A DNA stretch of 6,276 nt, taken from positions 1 to 6,276 of the forward strand of contig JAOUDT010000075.1 in NCBI GenBank assembly GCA_029859145.1, written 5' to 3'. Below are positions 1 through 5,967 of the stretch, piece by piece. Within the stretch, counting starts at the first letter, position 1. Each line of letters starts with the position of its first letter. Source of the stretch: Dehalococcoidia bacterium (GTDB taxonomy: Bacteria > Chloroflexota > Dehalococcoidia > GIF9 > AB-539-J10). The notes below the pieces were generated by a model. The model was given only the letters and a program-made list of their open reading frames with translations, was not told the DNA's origin and did not search any database. The position numbers and the translations under genes are program-made.

Positions 1-497
1 GGGGAGCCAGTGTCCTAATCTCCGATGAGTTTGAAAGCAGAGGGCTAAAAGTCCCTCCAATCCCCCCGGATATCGTCGCGCAGATACGAGAGTTTACTCC
101 CGTCGCAGGCAATATCTTGCGAAACCCTGTGGATTATTCGCAGGCCATGATGAACGTTGAGGGCGTAGTCAAAACACTGGATATATTATCCAGGTGGGAA
201 GGAATTGATTTCCTAGTTATATTTGTCAGGACGGGTCAATTCACAACATCTCGGATCTCAGACACCTGGGTCAGGAATCTGGTAATGACGAGCTTCCCCG
301 TAGAGCGGGGATTCTTCCCCAAGCCACTGGTCATGGTGCTTGAACTCAGTGTTATGCCCGAAGAGGCCGAGGCCATTCTGGCTGCCATTCGTGGTGCTGT
401 TGCGTCTGAGTTGCCTGTCTACTACTCCTTTGCTAGCGCGGCCAACGCCATTAATCTGGTGTTGAACCACACCGAGAAGCGCTCCAAGGAATTGTGA
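1..497 (+). CDS. Acyl-CoA synthetase (NDP-forming), acetate--CoA ligase family, C-terminal fragment (5' end outside window)
   Basis: The reading frame is open from base 3 to a TGA at 495-497 and encodes the last 164 residues of a longer protein. The fragment looks like the end of the CoA-ligase (succinyl-CoA-synthetase-like) part of NDP-forming acyl-CoA synthetases. It begins with GASVLISDE, then a Pro-rich linker (KVPPIPPD, residues 16-23), then the family-typical RNPVDYS (40-46), and ends with an alpha/beta segment (PVYYSF near 141-146) and a charged C-terminus (EKRSKEL). Enzymes of this family interconvert acyl-CoA and acid with formation of ATP or GTP in the cytoplasm. The CoA-binding Rossmann domain and any ATP-grasp domain would lie upstream, so I cannot tell an alpha subunit from a fused enzyme, nor name the substrate. 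The TTG at 117 is an internal Leu codon (LRNPVDYS), not a start. Confidence 0.8.
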   Translation, partial: GASVLISDEFESRGLKVPPIPPDIVAQIREFTPVAGNILRNPVDYSQAMMNVEGVVKTLDILSRWEGIDFLVIFVRTGQFTTSRISDTWVRNLVMTSFPVERGFFPKPLVMVLELSVMPEEAEAILAAIRGAVASELPVYYSFASAANAINLVLNHTEKRSKEL

Positions 498-523
498 GTG
501 AAGAACCCAATGGCTGCTCTTGG

Positions 524-552
524 TTACAGTAGTTGGGCTGACGGGGTATAAT
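524..552 (+). promoter_or_regulatory. Possible upstream promoter with perfect -10 TATAAT
   Basis: A perfect TATAAT lies at 547-552 in the gap between the acyl-CoA synthetase and recO. The best -35 is poor: GTTACA at 523-528 (4 of 6, 18-nt spacer). If active, it would start transcripts near 559, giving recO a leader of about 130 nt. It may instead be a chance match. Confidence 0.25.
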
Positions 553-608
553 AGCAAAAGGGACGGCAACGGGGAGAGCCTCTACGACACTCTCTGGAAT
601 CGGAGCCC

Positions 609-637
609 TTGTCAGGAACAAAACTTTGAACTTTAAT
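609..637 (+). promoter_or_regulatory. Predicted sigma-70-type promoter for recO
   Basis: TTGTCA (609-614, 5 of 6 to TTGACA) is followed by exactly 17 nt and TTTAAT (632-637, 5 of 6 to TATAAT). The predicted transcription start is near 644, leaving a leader of about 44 nt before the recO GTG. It is the best promoter match in this 190-bp gap. The assignment rests on consensus and position only. Confidence 0.45.
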
Positions 638-687
638 TAGATACTTGAATTTGCCTGGCATTTAGCATGTAGAGTTTTCGGCTTAAG

Positions 688-1494
688 GTGGGTACATCTC
701 GGAATTATCAGACACAAGGCATCATTCTAAAACAAACCAAGCTGGGCGAATTCGACAAGATTGTCACCATTTACACTCCAGAATTTGGCAAACTGCGCGC
801 AGTAGCTAAGGGAGCTTGCCGTCCCAAGAGCAAGTTGGGCGGCAACGTAGAACCATTGACCCATAGCCTGATGTTGCTGGCTAAAGGACGCAATCTCGAT
901 ATTGTAACCCAGAGCCAAACGATCAATGGTTTTCTGACTTTGAAGAGCGATTTATGGCGCATGGCTTGCGGGCTTTACGTCTTGGAGCTTATTGATTCCT
1001 TCACTGTCGACGGTGGGGAGAATCGGCCTTTGTTTGATTTGCTGCTAGATACCTTGCACCAGTTGAGCCAGCCGGACAGCAATGAGACTGCATTACGTTA
1101 TTTTGAGCTACATCTTCTCCATTACCTCGGCTACCGTCCCCAGTTGCATCGATGTGTCACCTGTGATTCGCCCCTAAAGCCCGTTGTCAATTTCTTCAGC
1201 CCCAGCAAGGGTGGGCTGCTGTGCCCTCACTGTCATTCTGAAGAAAATCGCTCCTACGAGCAAAATGAGACGATCTCAGCAAAATCATCTTTTCCCCTTT
1301 CGGTCGGAGCCTTGAAGGTTCTTCGTTTGTGGCAAAGGTGTGATTATGCTACTTCAAGGCGGGTTAGAGTAACGCCGGAGCTATCCCGGGAATTGGAGCA
1401 AGCATTGTGCCAGTATATAAGGTATATTGTGCAGCGAGAGCTTAAATCGCTGACCTGGCTGAGGGAGTTAAGAAGGGAAAGTGCCTCCTTGTGA
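688..1494 (+). CDS. recO: DNA repair protein RecO
   Basis: This encodes a 268-residue RecO, the cytoplasmic mediator of the RecF pathway that helps load RecA onto SSB-coated single-stranded DNA and anneals strands. The N-terminal OB-fold (about residues 5-80) shows the family opening YQTQGIILKQTKLGEFDKI and KLRAVAKGACRPKSK. A helical domain follows. A four-cysteine zinc-finger sits at Cys156, Cys159, Cys179 and Cys182 (CVTC and CPHC), as in many bacterial RecO proteins but absent in E. coli. Length is near the usual 240-270. The start is GTG: the in-frame TAG at 670-672 lies just upstream and no ATG, GTG or TTG sits between, so this start is nearly forced. The Shine-Dalgarno is weak (GTAGAG at 669-674, 13 nt away). 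It appears to be transcribed alone or with read-through into trkA. Confidence 0.93.
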   Translation: MGTSRNYQTQGIILKQTKLGEFDKIVTIYTPEFGKLRAVAKGACRPKSKLGGNVEPLTHSLMLLAKGRNLDIVTQSQTINGFLTLKSDLWRMACGLYVLELIDSFTVDGGENRPLFDLLLDTLHQLSQPDSNETALRYFELHLLHYLGYRPQLHRCVTCDSPLKPVVNFFSPSKGGLLCPHCHSEENRSYEQNETISAKSSFPLSVGALKVLRLWQRCDYATSRRVRVTPELSRELEQALCQYIRYIVQRELKSLTWLRELRRESASL

Positions 1495-1500
1495 ACTCAG

Positions 1501-1537
1501 TACTTGACAAGTATACTAGGGGAGGGTAAAATCCCTC
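1501..1537 (+). promoter_or_regulatory. Strong predicted promoter of trkA-trkH-pheA with overlapping dyads
   Basis: A perfect -35 TTGACA (1504-1509), a 17-nt spacer and a -10 TAAAAT (1527-1532, 5 of 6) start 9 bp after the recO stop. The predicted transcription start is near 1539, about 160 nt before trkA. The -35 lies in the perfect odd palindrome TACTTGACAAGTA (1501-1513). AGTATACT (1510-1517) is an 8-bp palindrome in the spacer. The -10 forms the loop of GAGGG-TAAAAT-CCCTC (1522-1537). Such symmetry is what a dimeric regulator's operator looks like, but no regulator gene is in view. Confidence 0.6.
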
Positions 1538-1538
1538 G

Positions 1539-1589
1539 ATGCTAAAAAGGTGTGGAAAAGCAAGTACGCGAATGGAGAGTGCCTAGCAT
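1539..1589 (+). repeat. Inverted repeat in the trkA leader (possible RNA stem)
   Basis: ATGCTA at 1539-1544 is complementary to TAGCAT at 1584-1589. After skipping four A residues, GG (1549-1550) can also pair with CC (1582-1583). The left arm begins at the predicted transcription start, so the 5' end of the mRNA could fold into a long stem-loop. No known riboswitch class was recognised. The stem is short and may be fortuitous. Confidence 0.25.
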
Positions 1590-1701
1590 TCTAGATTGAC
1601 TTTCAGGTTTGTTTGCTTCTTGATCTGTAGCCCCTTTTTCAATATTAGTTCCGCGATTCATTGAAAGTATGGCAGAATTGGCTCGCTATCGAAGATAAGC
1701 A

Positions 1702-2358
1702 ATGTATATCGTAATAGCAGGATTAAGTGATATAGGGAAGAATCTAGCGGAGCTCCTTGCCAAAGAGGGGAATGAAGTGGTGGTTATAGACCGCGACACT
1801 GCCAAATGCACTGCAATAGCGGAGAATTCTGAAATTGTAGCCATCACGGGGGATGCTGGCCAGAAGTCCACGCTCGAAGAGGCCAGAGTCAGGAATGCCT
1901 ATGCCTTTGTGGCTGCCGCCGGTGACGACTCAGAAAACCTGATGATTTGTATGATAGCCAAGGAAATGGGAGTAAAAAGGGTGATTTCTCTTGTAGATGC
2001 TGCAGAGCATACCGAAGCATTCAAACAGGCGGGCATTAATCTACAGGTTAACCCAGACGTGGTAGCAGCCAGGCACATCTACCGCCTGATTTCACAGCCT
2101 TATGTCAAGGACTTTCTATCTTTCGAGAGAGCAGATATCTTCGAAATAGAAATTGAAGAGGGCATGAAGTGTGTCGGGCGAAGTGTTTCCGAGCTAGCAA
2201 CTCCACTCGGTATAAAGGTCCTCGTGGTGCAAAGAGGGGAAAGATATCTGGGGGACGATAAAGAGATACGACCCAAGGACTGGTTGACTCTCATCGTGAA
2301 TCGGGAGGTTGCCAAAAGGGGGACCGAGTTCATGAATAGATGGTTCGCCAAAGGGTAA
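1702..2358 (+). CDS. trkA: Trk potassium uptake regulatory subunit TrkA (single RCK unit)
   Basis: This 218-residue cytosolic protein is the nucleotide-binding gating partner of the TrkH channel encoded next. Residues 1 to about 130 form an RCK/TrkA-N Rossmann domain: strand MYIVIAG, a P-loop-like GLSDIG (7-12), the acidic Asp30 at the end of beta-2 (VVVIDRD) expected to contact the nucleotide ribose, and TGDAGQKSTLEEA (49-61), typical of the family. Residues from about 139 to 201 match a TrkA-C (RCK-C) ligand-binding domain. It is one RCK unit, like KtrA and unlike the tandem E. coli TrkA. The middle glycine of GxGxxG is Ser9 (AGT), so nucleotide preference may differ. The ATG has only a weak Shine-Dalgarno (GAAG at 1691-1694). 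The 3' end overlaps trkH by 19 bp. Confidence 0.92.
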   Translation: MYIVIAGLSDIGKNLAELLAKEGNEVVVIDRDTAKCTAIAENSEIVAITGDAGQKSTLEEARVRNAYAFVAAAGDDSENLMICMIAKEMGVKRVISLVDAAEHTEAFKQAGINLQVNPDVVAARHIYRLISQPYVKDFLSFERADIFEIEIEEGMKCVGRSVSELATPLGIKVLVVQRGERYLGDDKEIRPKDWLTLIVNREVAKRGTEFMNRWFAKG

Positions 2359-3779
2359 GATTAACCCTACACATAACCGGCTCATTCCTAAAGTACTTTG
2401 CCTTAGCCTATATCCTCCCTTTATGTGTAGCTATTTATTATGGCGAGGCAAATTGGTACATTTACCTTTATGCGCTATTGCTCACTCTCGGTGTCGCACT
2501 GATTCTTGAATTTGGATTCAAAACCGCAAAGGAAATAGAGCGTACAGATGGCTTTACCATAGTAGCCTTCATCTGGCTTCTTGTTGCCCTGTTTGGCACA
2601 CTCCCCTATGTATTTCTGGGCCTAGGCTTTCTCGATGGCTTCTTCGAGGCCATGTCTGGCTTCACCACCACCGGGGCCACCATCCTCACAGGCCCAGCAA
2701 TAGAAGGATTCTTCTCGTTGCCGAGAAGTGTCCTCTTATGGCGTAGTCTAACTCAATGGCTAGGTGGAATGGGGGTTATTGCCCTCTTTATTGCCATACT
2801 GCCCAGACTGGGGGTAGGAGGCTCTCAGCTTTTTGACCGCGAGTTCCCTAGCCCGTTGCCCGAAAGGATTCGCCCTAGATTCAGCACCACAGCTAGGCTA
2901 CTCTGGACCATTTACATCGGTTTTACCGCCGCCCAGATAGTGCTCCTTTGTTTTTGGGCTAGGCTGCCACTTTTCGACTCGACTTGCATCTCCTTCTCGA
3001 CTCTTTCCACCGGCGGATTCACACCCACTGTGGAAAGCATTGGGTTTTACGGCAATCCCGTGGCCGAATACATAATTATGGTCTTCATGTTCCTGGCTGG
3101 CATGAGCTTCATAGTTCATTACCATGTTCTGCGGGGAAACTGGAGGGCAATCAAAGACGATGAGTTCAGGCTTTACATCATCATTATTGCAGCCGCCATC
3201 TTTCTATTAATACTTGCGCAAGACTTTGGTTCATATAGAAAAGAAATGTTTCAGGCAATCTCAATCATGACTACCACCGGCTTTGTCACCGCCGACTTCG
3301 GCTTGTGGCACTCCAGTGCCAAAATGGTGCTTCTCGCTCTGATGTTCATCGGAGCTTGTGGCGGCTCGACCGGTGGAGGAATAAAGGTGGTGCGAATCGT
3401 AACACTGATCAAACACACTAGGGTGATGATGAGGAAAGCGATTTTCCCGAATGCTGTGATCCCGTTGAAATACAACCGAAAGCCTCTCCCAGAGGGAATA
3501 GTCCGGGATATAATCTCTTTCCTCTTTCTTTACGTTCTCGTTGCTCTTGTCGCTTCAGTGGTACTTAGTTTCTTGGGCCTGAACGTAGAGACAGCGATTT
3601 CAGCAGTGGCTGCTACTCTGGGAAATGTCGGCCCCGGCTTGGCCGATGTGGGCCCCTCCCTCAGTTATGCCTGGCTTCCCGGTGCAGCTAAGGTCATCCT
3701 GATTATGTGCATGTGGTTTGGGCGGCTAGAATTGTTTACCGTTTTCATGATGTTCTCTCGTCATTTTTGGAAGGGCTGA
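2340..3779 (+). CDS. trkH: Trk potassium uptake channel subunit TrkH
   Basis: This 479-residue integral membrane protein is the K+-conducting subunit of the Trk system. All four filter loops of the MPM repeats are visible: TTTGAT (109-114), STGGFT (223-228), TTTGFV (311-316) and LGNVGPG (427-433), each with its filter glycine. A glycine-rich stretch CGGSTGGGIK (340-349) matches the intramembrane gating loop of the third repeat. RPRFSTTARLLW (179-190) and the C-terminal GRLELFTVFM (461-470) are also family signatures. Length is normal. The ATG follows directly after an in-frame TAG (2337-2339), so the start cannot lie further upstream. It overlaps the trkA 3' end, and the nearest purine-rich site (AGGGGGA, 2317-2323) is 16 nt away, which suggests translational coupling to trkA. 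Confidence 0.95.
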   Translation: MVRQRVRLTLHITGSFLKYFALAYILPLCVAIYYGEANWYIYLYALLLTLGVALILEFGFKTAKEIERTDGFTIVAFIWLLVALFGTLPYVFLGLGFLDGFFEAMSGFTTTGATILTGPAIEGFFSLPRSVLLWRSLTQWLGGMGVIALFIAILPRLGVGGSQLFDREFPSPLPERIRPRFSTTARLLWTIYIGFTAAQIVLLCFWARLPLFDSTCISFSTLSTGGFTPTVESIGFYGNPVAEYIIMVFMFLAGMSFIVHYHVLRGNWRAIKDDEFRLYIIIIAAAIFLLILAQDFGSYRKEMFQAISIMTTTGFVTADFGLWHSSAKMVLLALMFIGACGGSTGGGIKVVRIVTLIKHTRVMMRKAIFPNAVIPLKYNRKPLPEGIVRDIISFLFLYVLVALVASVVLSFLGLNVETAISAVAATLGNVGPGLADVGPSLSYAWLPGAAKVILIMCMWFGRLELFTVFMMFSRHFWKG

Positions 3780-3791
3780 TAAACCCGCAGT

Positions 3792-3796
3792 GGAAG
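3792..3796 (+). promoter_or_regulatory. Ribosome binding site of pheA, decides its start
   Basis: GGAAG lies 6 nt upstream of the ATG at 3803, in the 23-bp gap after the trkH stop. The next in-frame ATG (3833), closer to the start of conserved homology, has only a weak AGG upstream. This favours 3803 as the start. Confidence 0.5.
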
Positions 3797-3802
3797 TCCG
3801 CA

Positions 3803-4648
3803 ATGGTTCAGGCTATACTTCGCAATAGGTCCATGGTCAAGGTTGGCTTTCAGGGAGAAAGAGGCGCTTTCAGCGAGGATGCTGCCTCAAAGCTTTTCGG
3901 CAGGAACATCGATTTTTCGCCGTGTATGCGGCTGAACCAAGTCTTTGAGCTCGTGTCGCAAGATAAAACTGAATTCGGGGTAGTACCCTTGGAGAATTCT
4001 CAAGCCGGCAGTATCAACGAGACCTACGACTTGCTGTTGACGTATCCTCTTAACATATTTGCCGAAGTCATTCTCAGAGTGAGCCATTGTCTGATGGCTT
4101 TGCCAGGAGAGAAATTGACGGATATAACAACAATCTATTCCCATCCTCAAGCGTTGGCCCAATGTGATGAATTCCTAAGTAGGCTGAAGGTTGAAATTAT
4201 GCCTAATTACGATACCGCGGGCAGTGCCAAGATGATAAAGGAGAAAAGATTGAAGAACTGCGCCGCTATAGCCAGCAAGAGGGCTGCCGATATCTACGGC
4301 CTGGAGATTCTGGCGCCGGAAATAGAGACTAGCGCCAATAATTACACAAAATTCGTCGCCGTATCCAAGCAAAAAGCCAGACCCGCGCAACGAAACAAGA
4401 CATCGCTCGTTTTCGCCACTGAACATAAACCTGGCTCCCTATACAGGATTTTGGGTATCTTCGCCACCAGAAACATCAATCTAACAAAGCTGGAGTCGAG
4501 ACCGAACCGAGCCAAGCCCTGGGAATATGTCTTTTACACCGATTTTGAAGGTCACCTGGATGGCGAAATCTACCAGGAAGCTATGAGAGAACTGCAAAGG
4601 GAGACCATATTCATCAAGATACTTGGCTCCTATCCTCAAGCTACCTGA
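3803..4648 (+). CDS. pheA: Prephenate dehydratase, monofunctional, with ACT domain
   Basis: The enzyme converts prephenate to phenylpyruvate, the committed step to phenylalanine, in the cytoplasm. From the ATG at 3803 it has 281 residues (271 from the ATG at 3833), the usual length of stand-alone enzymes. No chorismate mutase domain is fused. The catalytic domain opens with VKVGFQGERGAFSE (12-25), then VPLENSQAGSI (61-71), YSHPQALAQC (112-121), and NNYTKF (179-184), with the conserved catalytic-motif Thr at 182. Most family members have TRF where this has TKF. The C-terminal ACT domain (about 200-278) carries GSLYRIL and LTKLESRP (227-234), the motif associated with phenylalanine feedback binding, and WEYVFYTDFEGH. 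An in-frame ATG inside trkH (3707) would add 32 non-family residues and is rejected. It probably shares a transcript with trkA-trkH. Confidence 0.93.
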   Translation: MVQAILRNRSMVKVGFQGERGAFSEDAASKLFGRNIDFSPCMRLNQVFELVSQDKTEFGVVPLENSQAGSINETYDLLLTYPLNIFAEVILRVSHCLMALPGEKLTDITTIYSHPQALAQCDEFLSRLKVEIMPNYDTAGSAKMIKEKRLKNCAAIASKRAADIYGLEILAPEIETSANNYTKFVAVSKQKARPAQRNKTSLVFATEHKPGSLYRILGIFATRNINLTKLESRPNRAKPWEYVFYTDFEGHLDGEIYQEAMRELQRETIFIKILGSYPQAT

Positions 4649-4677
4649 AGACAGAGTGTCAGTATCCCTGCTTCTTC

Positions 4678-4703
4678 AATCCTGTTCGGATTCTCGAGAT
4701 TCC
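4678..4703. repeat. Inverted repeats in the pheA / MFS convergent junction
   Basis: The 64-bp junction between the two converging genes contains a 5-bp stem AATCC-TGTTC-GGATT (4678-4692), overlapping an interrupted palindrome GGA-T-TCTCGAGA-T-TCC (4688-4703). A smaller GACA-GAG-TGTC lies at 4650-4660. Position fits a bidirectional terminator, but there is no U-tract on either strand, so this is not a canonical intrinsic terminator. Confidence 0.25.
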
Positions 4704-4712
4704 CGCCCGTTT

Positions 4713-5867
4713 TCACTTTGGCAAAAGGCTAGCTGCTCTTTTGACCAAGAAGAATAGCGGAATTGAGATTAGCTCCGTGATGACGGCAAACAGGATTAGG
4801 TAGTTGATAGAAAGCTCATAGAGTGGCCCCATCAGGGCGCCCCCCAAAAGCCAGCCGGCTCCCAACGCTGTATTGAAGACTCCATAGGCAAATCCTCTTC
4901 TCTCCACAGATGTTAGGTCAGCGATGGCGGCACGCATAATGGTTTCCTGAATCCCCATGACCATACCCCATAATACTATGCCCATTAGCACCAGGTTGTA
5001 GCTACGAGCAAAGGCCAGGAAGGGAATCGTCAAGGTTAACAAAGGGACTGCCAATAGCGATATAAGCCCAATTCTATCGTACGTTTTGCCCACGACAAGC
5101 GCTGCCAGGGCATCCACGCCCATAGCAATGGCGTAAATTATGGGAATTTGAGCATCGGGGACGATACCTCCAACATGGAGATGGTAGGAAATTAACTGGA
5201 AATTGGCGAATCCGGCCACGGACACCAAGGTGAATATAGTGTAAAACCAGAAAACTCGGGGAAGCTTACCTTTGTCGCCTTGTTTGCCCGCCTCATCGGG
5301 CGCTTCAAGTTTCTGTGGTGAAGGGACTTTCTTCCTAGCTATGGCTAGAACGACCAGACTTAGCAGGGCGGGTATCCATAACAAGGTAAAACCTTCATGA
5401 TAGTCACCATGGAAAAGTAAAACAAGGGAAAAGACGATAGGACCGATGATGGCGCCGATCTGGTCCAACGCCTCGTGAACAGCAAACCCCCAGCCCCTCC
5501 CAACCCCTTTTGCAGCATAAGAAAGCATGGTATCTCTTGCTGGGCTTCTTATTGCCTTCCCAATTCTTTCCAAAATGATAAGCACAGCAGCAAGCTGCCA
5601 ATAGCCAGCGAATGCCAGCAGGGGAATGGACAAGAGCAATCCGTAGCCAATAAAAGTCAAAGGCCAATATGCCCTAGTCCGGTCAGCAAGATAGCCAGAG
5701 GCCAGACGCAGAGCATAACCAAAGAATTCGCCGATACCGGCTACCAAGCCGACAACACTAGCACTCGCGCCCAGTGTAGCCAGGTAGGGCCCAGCAACAC
5801 TCCTAGCCCCTTCGTAGGTTATATCCCCGAACAGGCTGACAATCCCAAGGAGAATAATGAGATACAT
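4713..5867 (-). CDS. Major facilitator superfamily transporter
   Basis: This encodes a 384-residue hydrophobic protein with about twelve predicted membrane helices in two six-helix halves, split by a charged hydrophilic loop at about residues 178-203 (rich in Lys, Glu, Asp, Gly). The first half carries the MFS motif-A-like GYLADRTRAYW (58-68), followed by ERIGKAIRSPARD (100-112). The second half has the related GKTYDRIG (260-267) and RRGFAYGVFNTALGAGWLLGG (323-343). The GKAIRSPARD and RGxAYGxFN patterns recall a branch of uncharacterised bacterial efflux-type MFS proteins. The substrate cannot be inferred. The N-terminus is short (MYLIILLG) but starts directly in helix 1, and an in-frame TAG shortly upstream leaves no other normal start codon. 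No good Shine-Dalgarno is visible. It lies downstream of the HIT gene on the same strand. Confidence 0.85.
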   Translation of the reverse strand: MYLIILLGIVSLFGDITYEGARSVAGPYLATLGASASVVGLVAGIGEFFGYALRLASGYLADRTRAYWPLTFIGYGLLLSIPLLAFAGYWQLAAVLIILERIGKAIRSPARDTMLSYAAKGVGRGWGFAVHEALDQIGAIIGPIVFSLVLLFHGDYHEGFTLLWIPALLSLVVLAIARKKVPSPQKLEAPDEAGKQGDKGKLPRVFWFYTIFTLVSVAGFANFQLISYHLHVGGIVPDAQIPIIYAIAMGVDALAALVVGKTYDRIGLISLLAVPLLTLTIPFLAFARSYNLVLMGIVLWGMVMGIQETIMRAAIADLTSVERRGFAYGVFNTALGAGWLLGGALMGPLYELSINYLILFAVITELISIPLFFLVKRAASLLPK

Positions 5868-5893
5868 GATGAATATCTTTGTGTTCCTAGACT

Positions 5894-5945
5894 ACTGTGT
5901 ATCCGACAGTCTTGTTTTGGCCGTAGGAAGAGGCGTCGAACGTTC
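5894..5945. repeat. Small dyad symmetries between the HIT and MFS genes
   Basis: The 97-bp gap holds ACTGT-N7-ACAGT (5894-5910) and the 8-bp palindrome GAACGTTC (5938-5945). I found no convincing minus-strand -35/-10 pair, so the MFS gene may depend on read-through from the HIT gene. The dyads could be a regulator site or chance. Confidence 0.2.
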
Positions 5946-5967
5946 TCAATAGAGTCTGGCTACTATG

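Noticed and set aside
258..569. 103-codon minus-strand open frame across the acyl-CoA synthetase end
   Set aside because: It is antisense to a frame with clear family homology, and its product shows no domain.
1539..1701. c-di-AMP (ydaO) or other known riboswitch ahead of trkA
   Set aside because: I could not recognise the conserved core of any known class. The CCCCTTTTT run at 1631-1639 has no complementary GGGG-rich stem before it, so no expression-platform terminator is visible.
3707..3802. Longer pheA N-terminus starting inside trkH
   Set aside because: The 32 extra residues read through the conserved trkH C-terminus in another frame and match nothing in prephenate dehydratases.
4649..4712. 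Canonical intrinsic terminator between pheA and the MFS gene
   Set aside because: The stems are short and neither strand has the following U-tract.
5938..5945. GAACGTTC as an SOS (LexA) box
   Set aside because: The Gram-positive-type LexA box needs GAAC and GTTC separated by four bases; here they abut.
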